Positions 27,923-38,195 of a stretch of DNA of 64,000 nucleotides are shown piece after piece (position 1 is the stretch's first letter; every line of letters starts with the position of its first letter). This stretch comes from Symbiodinium natans (taxonomy: Eukaryota > Sar > Dinophyceae > Suessiales > Symbiodiniaceae). The notes below the pieces were generated by a model. That model was not told the DNA's origin, searched no databases, and saw nothing but the letters and a program-made list of their open reading frames with translations. The DNA lies in assembly GCA_905221605.1 (NCBI GenBank), contig CAJNDS010002243.1, positions 392,501 through 456,500 on the forward strand. Reading direction: 5' to 3'. The position numbers and the translations under genes were made by a program.

Positions 27923-28060
27923 TTCGAAGGCTCATGCTCTGACATCCCGAGGATGGACGTGTCGCAGTCCCGCATCTTTACCATCGTCGTGAATGTGACT
28001 TCTGTGACTTGTCACATACACAGCCCATCAACCCTACATGGGGAGGGCTTCCCTAACTAA
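27923..28060 (+). CDS. 45-codon open frame between telomere arrays
   Basis: Begins right after a CCCTAAA array and stops at TAA as the next array starts. It includes an internal ATG, two cysteines in the second half and a valine/isoleucine-rich stretch (F-T-I-V-V-N-V-T). Unrecognised. Confidence 0.15.
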   Translation, partial: FEGSCSDIPRMDVSQSRIFTIVVNVTSVTCHIHSPSTLHGEGFPN

Positions 28061-28805
28061 ACCCTAAACCCTAAACCCTAAACCCTAAACATCCCTAAAC
28101 CCTAAACGAAACCCTGAACCCTTATATAATCCAGAAGCCTCGCCCTGCACCCTACGCCCGAGGGCCTAAGCGCAGACCCCTAAAGGCCCGTCAGCTTGCT
28201 TACGTTCGGTGGTGTGGGGCGTAGAGTTTGTTCGAAACTTGGGGTTGACAGGGTCTGGGGGTTTAGGGTTCGGGGTTTAGGGATTTAGGGTTTAAGTTTA
28301 GGGTTTAAGTTTAGGGATTTAGGGTTTAAGGTTAGGGTTTAGGGTATACAGGGGTAAGTATGAACAGAATGTTTAGTTTTTCATGCCCGTAGTCCCCTGT
28401 AGAATCCTCGTAAAGCCAGAACAAAAGAATTTCGTTGGGCCCCCAAACCTACCCCAGCATCGTTGTTTGTTGTTGTCTTCGGGTATAGGGTTTATGGGTT
28501 GTGTTTCTGGGGGTCTAGGGTTTTCATTCTTTTAGTCTAGGGTCGTAATCAATCCCCCCCCCCAAATATCTTTCAGGGCGTCGTGGGCTGGGGGGGACTT
28601 TCAAGGCAGTTGGCTGTGTCAGCCCAAAACAGGTTAGACTGGGGTTTAAGTGAGAAGACCTGTTGTTGCCAGCAGGTGCTGTCTAGAGCGGATACGCCGA
28701 AGCAGCTGCTGCCGACCAACACAGTGGCATCAATGATGCCAATCGGCTGACCTTCGGGTTTAGGGTTTCGGGATTAGGGTAAGGGCTTTAGGCTTGAACC
28801 TAGAA

Positions 28806-28895
28806 GGATCCAACAAGTACATCCCCTTAAGCGTTCCTAAGAATGACCCAATAGTAGTCTAGAGTACTTCTTCGGGGTTCTCGAGGTTTGAACAT
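28806..28895 (+). mobile_element. family N repeat, copy 1
   Basis: GGATCCAACAAG... AGAATGACCCAATAGTAGTC TAGAGTACTTCTTCGGGG aligns with 32757-32866. Two dispersed copies are seen. Inverted termini are not clear, so the class is uncertain. Confidence 0.5.
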
Positions 28896-29522
28896 TGTGC
28901 TGAGAGTAGGCGACCTTAGGGTTTAGGGTTTAGGGTTTAGGGTTTAGGGCTTATACTTGAACTCCCGTTCACCTATGAAGGCTAAGGCGTTTTTTTTCCT
29001 ACAGCAGAGCTCAGCTAGCAAGTGAAAGCCCCGAATCCCAAGGCTCTAACCCACAGCTGCCCCGAACCCCTACACCCTGAGTCCCAAACTCCCCCTAGGG
29101 TTTAGGGTTTAGGGTCTAGGGTTTAGGGTTTAGGGTTTAGGGTTCAGGGTTCAGGGTTCAGGGTTCAGGGTTGAGGGTTGAGGGTTTAGGCCAACATTGT
29201 GGAGTTTAGGGTGTAGAGCGGTCGAAAGTTTAGAAGGCCCAACCGCCTTTTTTGAGGATTTGGAGTTAGGCCGTCGTTTATGTTCGGGGTTTAGTGCGAG
29301 TCTTCACCCCTTGTTTTTTTTGGTTTTTGAGCTCAGAGAACCCTAAACCCTAAACCCTTCCAAAACCTAAACCCTGAGCCCTAAACCCTAAACCCTAAAC
29401 CCCTCTGCAATCTGAGGATCGGCTTCATCGCAGCGGAGCCGGTCTTCTCGGTTTGGACCCGGGTGGTGCTGACGCTCGATCTGAATGTAAACCCTCCCCC
29501 CCCAAACCCATCCGCCGAAACG

Positions 29523-29597
29523 GTTAGGGTTTAGGGTTTAGGGTTTAGGGTTTAGGGTTTAGGGTTTAGGGTTTAGGGTTTAGGGTTTAGGGTTTAA
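29523..29597 (+). repeat. interstitial telomere array (TTTAGGG)n
   Basis: Eleven perfect units. Confidence 0.93.
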
Positions 29598-29922
29598 TGT
29601 GAAAGAAACAATGTCAACTGTCAACCCTGCAAACCACCACAAATCCCATCAACCCCGTCGACCCTATCAATCACATCGACCCTAAACCCCCCCCCCCCCC
29701 ACCCCCCTCCACACGTGGTTTATCAAGGTTTTGGGTCTCAAACGGGCTTCTTTCCTGCGCTCGAAAACAACCTGGCTCACTTGGCTAAACCCTAAACCCT
29801 AAGCTCTAGACCGTACCAATTAATGAGGGGAACCATCAGGGGTTGGCCCTCATTGGGCGCCGTAGTATCCTTATTCCTAAACCCTATTATAAGCCCTAAA
29901 CCGCCTCCTTTCTTGCTCCTAG

Positions 29923-30014
29923 GTTGCTGGATGTTGCTGGGGTACGTAGCCTTAAGAGCACAAAGCCTCATTTGTTGTGCAGGTTGCCTATTGATCCTAT
30001 AAACGGGGTTGAAG
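29923..30014 (+). CDS. exon-like segment with strong acceptor and GT donor
   Basis: It follows CCGCCTCCTTTCTTGCTCCT and AG, the best polypyrimidine-acceptor match in the window. It ends GTTGAAG|GTTTAGGG. Thirty codons are open (for example L-L-D-V-A-G-V-R-S-L-K). The donor would lie within decayed telomere repeat. No family is recognised. Confidence 0.25.
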
Positions 30015-30073
30015 GTTTAGGGCTTCGGCTTTACCTGCCGTAGCCTGCATACCTTGTAGACTGTATACCCTTT

Positions 30074-30186
30074 CTTGGCTTTCTTCTGGCTGGCTCTTGG
30101 GGTTCTACACTTTTGGGTGTTTGAAGCAACTGCCAAAAGGAGCCTCAGAGTTAAACTTTACAGGGGGGTTCAGAAGTCAGCCAAGG
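30074..30186 (+). mobile_element. family I foldback element
   Basis: CTTGGCTTTCTTCTGGCTGG to GGTTCAGAAGTCAGCCAAGG, with central AAGCAACTGCCAAAAGGAGC. Relatives are at 42144 and 62513. Confidence 0.75.
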
Positions 30187-30739
30187 TTAAGAGTAGATAG
30201 TCTCTTAGGCAGGGTTTTGAGTGTAGGGCGATGCACCCTAAACCCTAAAGCCTAAACCCTAAACCCACCCCAATCCCGACTACAAAGCTTTGGGTTTAGG
30301 GTGTAGGATGTAGGGTTCAGGGTTCGGGGTTTAGGGTTTAGGGTTTAGGGTTTAGGGTTCAGGGTTTAGGCTTTAGGGTTGGGGGGCTGGGGCTGGGGCC
30401 GGGGCCGCTTCAGCACCACCAAGAAGCTCATCAACAACACACAAGTTCAGGGGCCCTCCCCATAAAGCCTAGCACCTAAACCTTAACACCTAAACCCTAA
30501 GACCCTAAACCCTAAACCTCCCTCAGCCCTAAACCCTGAACCCTAAACCCTAAACCCTAGACCCCCTAAGCCCTAAACCCTGAACCCTAAACCCTAAACC
30601 CCAAACCCTAAACCCTAAACCCTACGGGGCCTATAGCGCCAAAGCGAAACAGGATTCCACTCTCCATCGCCATCGACTGGTCGCGGGAAGAGGCCGACGC
30701 AGGCAGCAAGGACGCTGGGGTGGAAACCTGAGATGCCCC

Positions 30740-30810
30740 AGGTTTAGGGTTTAGGGTTTAGGGTTTAGGGTTTAGGGTTTAGGGTTTAGGGTTTAGGGTT
30801 TAGGGTTCAG
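30740..30810 (+). repeat. interstitial telomere array (TTTAGGG)n
   Basis: Ten units, perfect except the last. Confidence 0.93.
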
Positions 30811-30835
30811 GTCCCAAACTTATTTTCATGTGGGC

Positions 30836-31300
30836 AAAAGACGCCCCCATGAATTTAGCTATTGCGTTCTCTTCGTTCTGATCATGATTGAGTGAACCGA
30901 GTGAATCAGCGAAGTGTAAATGAACGCAGTGAGTGCATGAATTCGCTTAATGAACGATGCGAACGGCAAGAAGCCACAGCATCATTTTATATTTTTAAAA
31001 ATTTACACGCGTATACTCTGCGTTCGCTTGCCAATTTCATGGACGATTGTATTATTGTTGAGGCTACAAGTGAACTCTCCTTTTATTATTTTACTACTAT
31101 TGATGTTTTTGTTATACCTGTTATTGTGATTTTTGTTGTTCTTCACCCCGGGCTTATTGCACGTTTTGTATTTTCCCCAACATACTAGTATACTCGTATT
31201 ACGGCCCACTATAAACAATCATTAAGGGCTGTAGTTTTAACTGTTCATGTTTCAGCGAGTGCGTGCACGAAATGAGCGTGAGGGGGGAAGGGGGTGGGAG
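30836..31300. other. unique AT-rich island
   Basis: About 460 bp without telomere repeats. Overlapping frames lie on both strands (30892-31188 plus, 31003-31218 minus), so neither is favoured. The start has GAGTGAA/GAACG-like decayed short repeats. Confidence 0.4.
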
Positions 31301-31335
31301 CGGGGAATGGGCGGGGGAGGGGTCAGGGACCCTAG

Positions 31336-31622
31336 ACCCTAAACCCTAAACCCTAAACCCTAAACCCTAAACCCTAAACCCTAAACCCTGAAGAAGAGGG
31401 GGGGGGGGGGGGGGGGGGGGGGTGTGTAACAACGTTCATGCTCTTTTTCTCCACCGGCACGGCAAGCCCAAAGCCTGAAAACCTGTTCCCCACTCCCCTT
31501 TACCCAAACCCTAAGCCCTAAACCCTAAACCCTAAACCCTAAACCCTAAACCCTAAACCCTAAACCCTAAACCCTAAACCCTAAACCCTAAACCCTAAAC
31601 CCTGAAAAGGGGGGGGGGGGGA
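31336..31622 (-). repeat. paired array units: CCCTAAA array, CCTGAA, poly-G, GTGTGT
   Basis: Two consecutive composites: CCCTAAA array, CCTGAAGA, about 25 G, TGTGTAA (31336-31429); then CCCTAAA array, CCTGAAAA, G run with one A, TGTGTTC (31514-31632). The shared order suggests duplication of a composite unit. Confidence 0.75.
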
Positions 31623-31638
31623 GGGGGTGTGTTCTCTC

Positions 31639-31906
31639 ATAGGGTTCTTCAGGGAGGGGCGTTCCAGGGGGGCACATGACCCAAGGTTCCCTAGAATTTC
31701 GGACTACTCCCGAATTGAAGGCCCCGCAAGCTTCCCTAAAATTCCCGAGGTACCTATCGCCCATGAAGCCCCGGGTTTAGGGTTTAGGATTTAGGGTTTA
31801 GGGTTTAGGGTTCAGGGTGTAGGGTTTAGGGTTTAGGGCCCCCTCTCTTAAAGGGTTCAGGGTTTAGGGTTTAGGGTTTAGGGCCCCTCTCTTAAGAACC
31901 CCATAA
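31639..31906 (+). mobile_element. family Q foldback disrupted by telomere repeats
   Basis: Left arm ATAGGGTTCTTCAGGGAGGGG; right end CCCCTCTCTTAAGAACCCCATAAT. The interior matches 47833-47973 (GGTTCCCTAG, GGTACCTA, CCCATGAA). Two TTTAGGG arrays sit near the right arm, and GGGCCCCTCTCTTAA occurs on both sides of the second (31836-31851 / 31881-31895). Confidence 0.75.
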
Positions 31907-32492
31907 TCTTCACACAGCGCAAGCCCAAAACCTGAAAGCAAATTGTCCTTAAACTGCCGGTAAACAGTAGGGTTTAGGGTTTAATTAGGATTTAGGGTTT
32001 AGGGTTTAGGGTTCCTGAAGCCGAATATCCTCAGGCCTAAGCCCGTGACCTTTTTTTGTTTTTTTCAACCCAGGCCAATAGCGTAAACAGCTCCCAACAG
32101 CAGTGCAAGCCCTAAACATCGAAAGCCTCAAGCCTTAACACCTCCCAAGCATGTGCCCTGGAAAAGAAGTTTTTGCAAGCCCAAAAAACAACAGTGCAAC
32201 CCCGAAACCTCAGTTCTTAAAAGCCCCATAGCATGTACTCTCAGAAAAAAGGTTTCTGCAAGCCCCGAAACTACGGTGCAAGCCCAAAACCTCAAGCCCA
32301 ACAAGCTCCAACAAAACTATTCTCGAAACAAGCAGTTTCTGGAAGCCCCAAAATCATGAACGAGCTTTTGGACCTGCAACATGCACCATAACCCTCGCCC
32401 AAATACGTGCCGCATACCTAGTCAGTCGTTCAAGGGACGTTTTTGAGGACCCAGTTCCCTAATTCCCTATAATATGACGAACAAGTACGTAT

Positions 32493-32620
32493 ACTTGGAG
32501 GTTCAGGGTACTTATAACCCCAATAGAAACTGCGCTTCCCCCCTAAGTCCCCCTGCGTCCTCTAAGTAGGCTGTATGTAAGCTTATCTTTAGGGTTATAA
32601 GTACCCATGACCCTCCAAGT
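32493..32620 (+). mobile_element. family F foldback element
   Basis: ACTTGGAGGTTCAGGGTACT TATAACCC pairs with GGGTTATAAGTACCCATGACC CTCCAAGT. Related to 20752-20930, but lacks the tandem duplication. Confidence 0.75.
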
Positions 32621-32756
32621 ACACCTCTTGAGATTGGAGGAGCTAGCGCTGATTCTGGCGAACGAGCTGATTTCGAGCTTGTTTATCTCCTGCATGCTCC
32701 TGCACCCCGATCTCTCCGACTTCACATGCAGGGTGGTGTTTTCCCAGAATTTTGGG

Positions 32757-32866
32757 AGGGATCCAAAAAGAAGATCCCTTGCAGGGTCCTCAGAATGACC
32801 AAATTGTAGTCTAGGTAGTATAGGGTACTTTTTGGGGGCTCTACTTTCGGGATCCTGCAGAGGTCT
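32757..32866 (+). mobile_element. family N repeat, copy 2
   Basis: GGGATCCAAAAAGAAG... CAGAATGACCAAATTGTAGTC TAG... GGGTACTTTTTGGGG aligns with 28806-28895. Confidence 0.5.
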
Positions 32867-32983
32867 GGGTAGAGGTTTGAGGGTGTCGGGGCTGTGCTAC
32901 TACTGTGAAGTGCCCTAATCCCTGAACCCCTAAACCCAAACCCTTAAACCCAAAACCTTTAAACCCTAGACTCTGAACCCTAA

Positions 32984-33178
32984 ACCCGAAACCCAACCAA
33001 ACCCAGTTGGTTAGTTATGGGAGGTTCCCTAAACCCTAAACCCTAAACCCTAAACCCTAAACCCTAAACCCTAAACCCCGAAACCCGAAAGACAACCAAA
33101 CCCAGGCAGGCCGACTTCCTCATACGGAAAAGGGAAGCCGCTGCCATGGACTATGAGGCGACTGGCGTTGAGGGTTGA
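32984..33178 (+). CDS. exon-like frame across a duplicated array
   Basis: CAACCAAACCCAG occurs at 32994-33006 and 33093-33105, with a CCCTAAA array between. Joining the copies keeps one frame open (T-K-P-R-Q-A-D-F-L-I-R-K-R-E-A-A-A-M) to a TGA at 33176-33178. No family is recognised. Confidence 0.17.
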
Positions 33179-33521
33179 GGGTTTAGGGTTTAGGGTTTAG
33201 GGTTTAGGGTTTAGGGTGTTCCTTTTTGGGTTAGTCATGGGAGGTTCCCTAAACCCTAAACCTAAAACCCAAAAAGGTACTACATAGGAGCCTAGATCAA
33301 TCCAGGGTGTGTTCTGAAGCCCCTAACTTTGTTGCAGGCCTTTTGCGCGAGGCCCATAAAGTTGAGTAGGGTTTAGGGTTTCGGGTTCGGGTTTCGGGTT
33401 TAGGGGTTTAGGGGTTTAGGGGTTTGGAGTTTAGGGTTTCGGGTTTCGGGTTTAGGGGTTTAGGGTTTAGGGTTTAGGGATTAGGGATTAGGGATTCTTT
33501 GAGCGCCCCTGGCCGCCCTGA

Positions 33522-33940
33522 GCAGAGGCTCAGATGAGAAAGGGCTCGGATGATGCCAAGGCCCGGGCGCAGGGAGACCCATGTGACACGTATTGGCTAG
33601 GTCGGCCCTTGTGAAAATTTCCCTTTATTGGGTTTCAGGGGGTCAGATGGAGGCATATTTTATATGTTCCCTTTACGGGGTTTAAGAGGGCCATATTTAG
33701 GATTTTTTTTCGAGTGTTTTAAGGGCCGGCCTAGTTCGATGGCAGCTCATAGCAGTTTTGCTTGCGCGTAGTTGCGAATGTCACCGGCTAGATGTCAATC
33801 TTCTTCCCGATTCCGATTCTTGGACACTTTTTGGGCTTATCTTGGGCGGCGATTGTTTGGGTGGGAGTTCCATGTTCGAGGTGTGCTGTTTCTTTAGGGT
33901 TCGAGAACTCATCTCAAAGAATACCTACCTTAAACCCTAA
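33522..33940 (+). CDS. 94-codon frame interrupted by element O
   Basis: The frame is open from 33522, crosses into CTAG at 33597-33600 and resumes at 33735 once O (33601-33730) and one CTAG are removed (junction residues D-T-Y-W-L-V-R-W-Q-L). It continues to TAA at 33938-33940. The first part is charged. The second is hydrophobic and cysteine-containing (L-I-A-V-L-L-A-R-S-C-E-C). This is the longest frame restored by removing an element here. No family is recognised. Confidence 0.32.
33601..33730 (+). mobile_element. family O foldback element with CTAG duplication
   Basis: A 130 bp element: GTCGGCCCTTGTGAAAATTT to CGAGTGTTTTAAGGGCCGGC, flanked by CTAG on both sides. Interior GTTCCCTTTACGGGG. 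Single copy in this window. Non-coding. Confidence 0.8.
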
Positions 33941-34104
33941 ACCCTAAACCCTGAACCCTAAACCCTAAACCCTCTGCATGTTTACGTCTCTGGCTTGTGA
34001 CGCCGCAGTTACGGTTTGGCGACTCTGGGGGTTGGATCTTTCGGTTTGGGTCTCTAGGGTTTGGAGCTTTCGGTTTAGGGTTTAGGGTTTAGTGTTTGCA
34101 GGGT

Positions 34105-34190
34105 TTCGGGTTTATAGGGTTTATAGGGTTTATCGGGTTTATAGGGTTTATAAGGTTTATAGGGTTGATAGGGTTGATAGGGTTGATAGA
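34105..34190 (+). repeat. GGGTTTATA nonamer array
   Basis: Six GGGTTTATA-type units, then three GGGTTGATA units in tandem: a 9 bp repeat related to, but out of phase with, the 7 bp telomere unit. Confidence 0.85.
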
Positions 34191-34439
34191 AGTTTACTAA
34201 GGGTTTAGGGTTATGGGGCCTTTCTCCAATTCTTTGCCGGTGGTACTGCTTTCGGAGCCGATGGCAGACGAAGACGCCTCTTCCGTTCTAAATTCCTCAA
34301 CCCTAAACCCTACACCCTAAACCCTCCTTTAGGGCCCAATGGCCCGCGCAGGAGATGATGCAGATCCTGGCTGCCGCCAGGCGGCTTCTCTCTGTCACCT
34401 GCGACTGTTTCTGGGCTTCGGCCTAAACACCCCATGTTT

Positions 34440-34575
34440 TTCTCAAATTCTGGGTTTAGGGTTTGGGGTTTAGGGTTTGGGGTTTGGGATTTGGGGTTTA
34501 GGGCTTGGGGCTTGGGGTTCAGGGTTTGGGGTTTGGGGTTTAGGGCTTGGGGTTTGGGGTTTGGGGCTTGGGGTT
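34440..34575 (+). repeat. TTTGGGG-rich variant array
   Basis: About eighteen 7 bp units, mostly GGGTTTG or GGGCTTG. The 66-codon Trp-Gly-Leu-Gly-Phe frame across it is an artefact of the period. Confidence 0.85.
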
Positions 34576-35185
34576 TGTCAGGGTTATTGGAGAAGCAAAT
34601 AAGTCAACCGGAGTTGGGGCAGATAGTAGCATAGCAGAATGCCCTGTGATGGTCACTTAGCCCAAGCTCCTTAACCATCAGGCCTCATTCGCCCTGTACC
34701 CTAGATACCCTGTGTAGGGTTTAGGGTTTAGCGTTTAGGGTTTAGGGTTTAGGGTTTAGGGGTTTAGAGAAGGGGTTGTCTGGTTTCCGAACCAATGAGC
34801 CGAGGATTTGTATGTTTGTTCATAAAACGTTCGTTTGCTGCTTGGGCTTAGTATGGGCAGGTCACCAAAAGCCTTGTGAGGTATCCATAATCCTACCATA
34901 CTTGAAAGGTTAAGTTATTTTGGCTCTTTGACACAGGCAGGTCTTTTGGGGGTTCGGGGTTTAGAGTTTAGGGTTTTGGGTCCTTGACATTGGGACATGT
35001 CATATGTTTTACTTGGGCGGCTCTCATGAGGGCTTCGGATTTAGGGTGTGTGGTTCGGGTTATACGACTTTGTAAACCGAAATCCCTAAACCCTGAACCT
35101 TAAACCCTAAACCCTAAGCCCTAAACCCTAAACCCTAAACCCTAGACCCTAAACCCGAAATCCGAAACCCTCAACCCTAAACCCC

Positions 35186-35412
35186 TACCCCGAAACACCT
35201 GGGGCAGTCTCAGCCTGTGAGCAGCTGAGCCCTAAGCCCGAAACCCTAAACCCTAAACCCGAAACCCGAAACCCTAAACCCTAAACCCTAAACCCTAACT
35301 CTCAGGCTGTGAGCAGCTGAGCCACAGCTGGGAGATGATGTCTCCGACAAAGAGGGCCATGGAGCTGCCACGCGGTAGTTGTTCAGGATGGGGTTTGGGG
35401 TTTGGGGTTTAG
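35186..35412 (+). CDS. exon-like frame across a 23 bp-duplicated array
   Basis: The left frame (G-A-V-S-A-C-E-Q-L-S) meets the right frame (C-E-Q-L-S-H-S-W-E-M-M) at the two copies of a 23 bp repeat. Removing the array and one copy leaves one open frame of about 45 codons, ending in decayed repeat. No family is recognised. Confidence 0.2.
35209..35323 (-). repeat. telomere array flanked by a 23 bp target duplication
   Basis: 35209-35231 and 35301-35323 are identical except for one base (CTCAGCCTGTGAGCAG... versus CTCAGGCTGTGAGCAG...). Between them is a CCCTAAA/CCCGAAA array of about ten units. Neither copy contains telomere sequence. Confidence 0.9.
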
Positions 35413-35838
35413 GGTTTGGGGTTTAGGGTTTAGGGTTTAGGGTTTAGGGCTTGGGGTTTAGGGCTTGGGGTTAAGGATTAGGGATTAGGGTTTAGGGTTC
35501 AGAGGTCGCCCGAATATGCCCCGACCTGTGGGCAAGCCTGATTCTGGGACCCCCTCTCCCCCCCTTCGATGGCACCCAGTCTAGGTTGTTTAGGGTTTAG
35601 GGTCCGGATTTTGAAAACAGCCCAAGGGCAGCTTCCTTTGCAACATGAAACCCTGTCTTTTCCCGCCAAGCCGCTATGCCCAAAAAGCCCTTGATTGGAC
35701 CTTTGGATTGAGCCCCCAGCAACTGCGGGAATTTGGCGGTTCGCTGTGTTTGGGACTAAGGGTTCAGGGTTTAGGGATTGTTCAGGGTTTGGGGACAAAA
35801 CCGGGTTTGGGGTTCAGGGTTTAGGCTTCAGGGTTTAG

Positions 35839-36089
35839 CTGTGTGCTGGCCTTGTCCCCCGGCCCTCTCGGAGCGTCTCAATGCCTTGCGTTTGCTGGTT
35901 AGGGCCCTTGCCCCATAGGGTTATGATCAAACCCAGAGGGTCCATTTGTAGTACTATTATGGGATGAGGTACCCCAAAAACCCTATTTAGCATGGTTTTT
36001 TTGGTACCTAATTCCATAATCGTACTACACAGGGACCCTCTGGGAAACCACACAAACGAGGGTTCCCTAGACTAAACCCTAAACTCTAA
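35839..36089 (+). CDS. 44-codon frame interrupted by element E3
   Basis: Open from after a TAG at 35836 through AAAC (35929-35932), then from 36049 after removal of E3 and one AAAC (junction residues V-M-I-K-P-H-K-R-G-F). Stops at TAA in a decayed CCCTAAA stretch. A second upstream frame is also open. No family is recognised. Confidence 0.2.
35933..36044 (+). mobile_element. family E foldback element with AAAC duplication
   Basis: A 112 bp element, CCAGAGGGTCCATTTGTAG to CACAGGGACCCTCTGGG, with AAAC directly on both sides. The centre GGTACCCCAAAAACCCTATTT is shared with E1 and E2. Confidence 0.88.
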
Positions 36090-36131
36090 AAGCACACCTG
36101 AGGTTCTGAAAAAGGGGAGCCCTTGTATACC

Positions 36132-36210
36132 CGTCGTAACCCTAGACAGGTTAAGGGCCCATACACGAGCACCCTTCAAAGGAGGTTAGGGACCATCTTA
36201 AGGACCCTTA
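36132..36210 (-). mobile_element. family C fragment, inverted
   Basis: The reverse complement reads GGTCCTTAAGATGGTCCCTAACCTCC and ends TATGGGCCCTTAACC, matching family C ends. Confidence 0.5.
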
Positions 36211-36239
36211 CCCGAAAACTAAACCCCTAAGCCCTAAGC

Positions 36240-36645
36240 CCTGAACCCTAACATCCTAGACTGATTGATTGCATGTTGATCCTTGGTGACATCTCGTGGC
36301 ACTTGCGGTGTATCAAATTCAATGATGTTACAAGATGTCGTGGCAGCAATGCGGTGACAACGTAGTATTGCTTGAAGTCGATGTGCAGTTGATATCTCAA
36401 TATATTTTACATAAATGCGCATGGGCCAATAGTGCTATGAATGATCGTTGATTTCGATTGTCAGTCCATGTCCTCATTAAGCTCTGTAATAAGCTCAAGA
36501 TGCTGACAGACATGGTGATCATGAAGTCATTTCGATGCCAGTCATATATGCCTAGGGTAACTCTGGCTGTGGGTGGCTATAACCTCTTTTTGGTGCTTTT
36601 GACCCTACTTCCCGTGAACCTTCAAAGACACCCTAAACTCTAAAC
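36240..36645. other. unique AT-rich island, no recognised gene
   Basis: About 400 bp free of telomere repeats. Frames of 60-odd codons on both strands (36234-36422 minus, 36458-36643 plus) do not overlap. No motif is recognised. Confidence 0.4.
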
Positions 36646-37017
36646 CCTAAACCCTGAACCCTGAACCCTAAATCCTAAACCCGTAGCCCTTAACCCTGAA
36701 CCCTGAACCCTAAAACCTAAACCCTAAACCCTAAACCCTGCACCAAACCACGAAGTCCTGGAACAAAAATGAGGCTGCAGCTGCCAGCCAGGAGAATGGA
36801 GAAGGCAAGAGTCCAGAATTCAGCCTCAAGTAACCCTCAACCCTACACCCGAAGCCCTAAACCCTAAACCCGAAACCCTAAACCCTAGGCCCTAAGCCCT
36901 AAGCCCTAAGCCCTAAGCCCTACTGTAGCCCTTAATGTAAGGGTCTGAAAAAGTGTTTAGGCTTGGGATTCTGTAGCCTCAGGATACTTTTCTGGTCACA
37001 TTTAGGTATCTTTCCGT

Positions 37018-37027
37018 TTTTTTTTTT

Positions 37028-37058
<31 letters not shown>

Positions 37059-37110
37059 GCGGGGGGAGGGTGGGGGGAGGGGTGGGAGGGGGGAGGGGGG
37101 AAGGGGTTTA
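37018..37110 (+). repeat. poly-T to G-rich tract
   Basis: About 19 T, about 22 G, then GGGGAGGG/GGTGGGG-type sequence. It follows the T-then-G order of 3226, 11557 and 23464. Poly-Gly and poly-Pro frames here are artefacts. Confidence 0.9.
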
Positions 37111-37475
37111 AAGCGGTGCCCAAAAACACTGTCATGGTGCACAGGTATGAGAATCCCTAAAACCTTGCCGAACCTTGAAAGACCCCGAAAAGCCCCAAAA
37201 GACACCTTGCAATAGAACAAAAAAAGCTAACCCCAAACCCGAAGCCGTAAACCCTAAAGCGACTAGAAGGGCAGTGGAGGCATGGCTGACTGAGGCTCTC
37301 TCGTTTCTGCAGTTCATCTGTGAGGAGGAATGCCTGCGGTTTACTTGCGAGTTCTTTGTAGGGGTTTAGGGTTGAGGGTTTAGAGTGTTTGGAAAGCAGG
37401 TACCCAGAATAAAAAGGCAGCTTGGTTTTGGGGGCTTTACATACTGGTACTGAGTTAGAGAGTTTAGGCGTCCCT

Positions 37476-37542
37476 TGGGATACTAACAGTCTGTAATAGG
37501 GATTATAGCAACCCCCCCCCCCCCCCGAGCAATATAATCCCC
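37476..37542 (+). mobile_element. left half of a family A element with an expanded loop
   Basis: TTGGGATACTAACAGTCTGT AATAGGGATTATAG is followed by AA and about 16 C, then GAGCAATATAATCCCC. In intact copies the loop has five or six C. The right arm is lost after the loop. Confidence 0.6.
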
Positions 37543-38070
37543 TGGCGTTTTTCGGCTTGTACGGATGTAGGTTTTGGGTTCGTTTTGGTTAGGTGCTTGT
37601 GAGGTTTGTGGTTTAGGGTCTGGGGTTTAGGGTTTTAGGGTCTAGGGTCTAGGGTCTAGGGTTTAGGGTTTAGGGTCTAGTGCTGTTGAGGCGATGGGGT
37701 CGAAGCCAGTTTCTGTTAGCGGGTAGCGCTGGCGAGCGGCATTTCCGCCCTGAAACCCTCGCCTTAAGCTAAACCCTCAACCCTCAACCCTCAACCCTAA
37801 ACCCCAAACCCCAAACCCCAAACCCTAAACCCTACACGAGCTGTTCAGAAAAGCGGGGCTCAAGGTGTGTTTTTTTCCAAGTTTTCTTCTCCGCTTCCTG
37901 AGGACCAGGATCGCTTCGTTGAGTTTATGCCCCTCGGCAGCTTAGGGTTTACAGGCTTCAGGGCTAACTCTCCGAACTGTTCAGCGTTGAGGTTTTAGGG
38001 TTTAGGGTTAAGGGTTTGGGGTAGAGTTCATTAGCCTCAAGGGTCAATAGGGCTCAGAGAGCCCACTCAA

Positions 38071-38153
38071 GCTCAAGGGACTAAAGGAGGGACCCTTATA
38101 AGGGACCCCAGGGTGTTATTTAGGGGTTATTTGGGGGCTACCTAGGTGCATAG

Positions 38154-38195
<42 letters not shown>

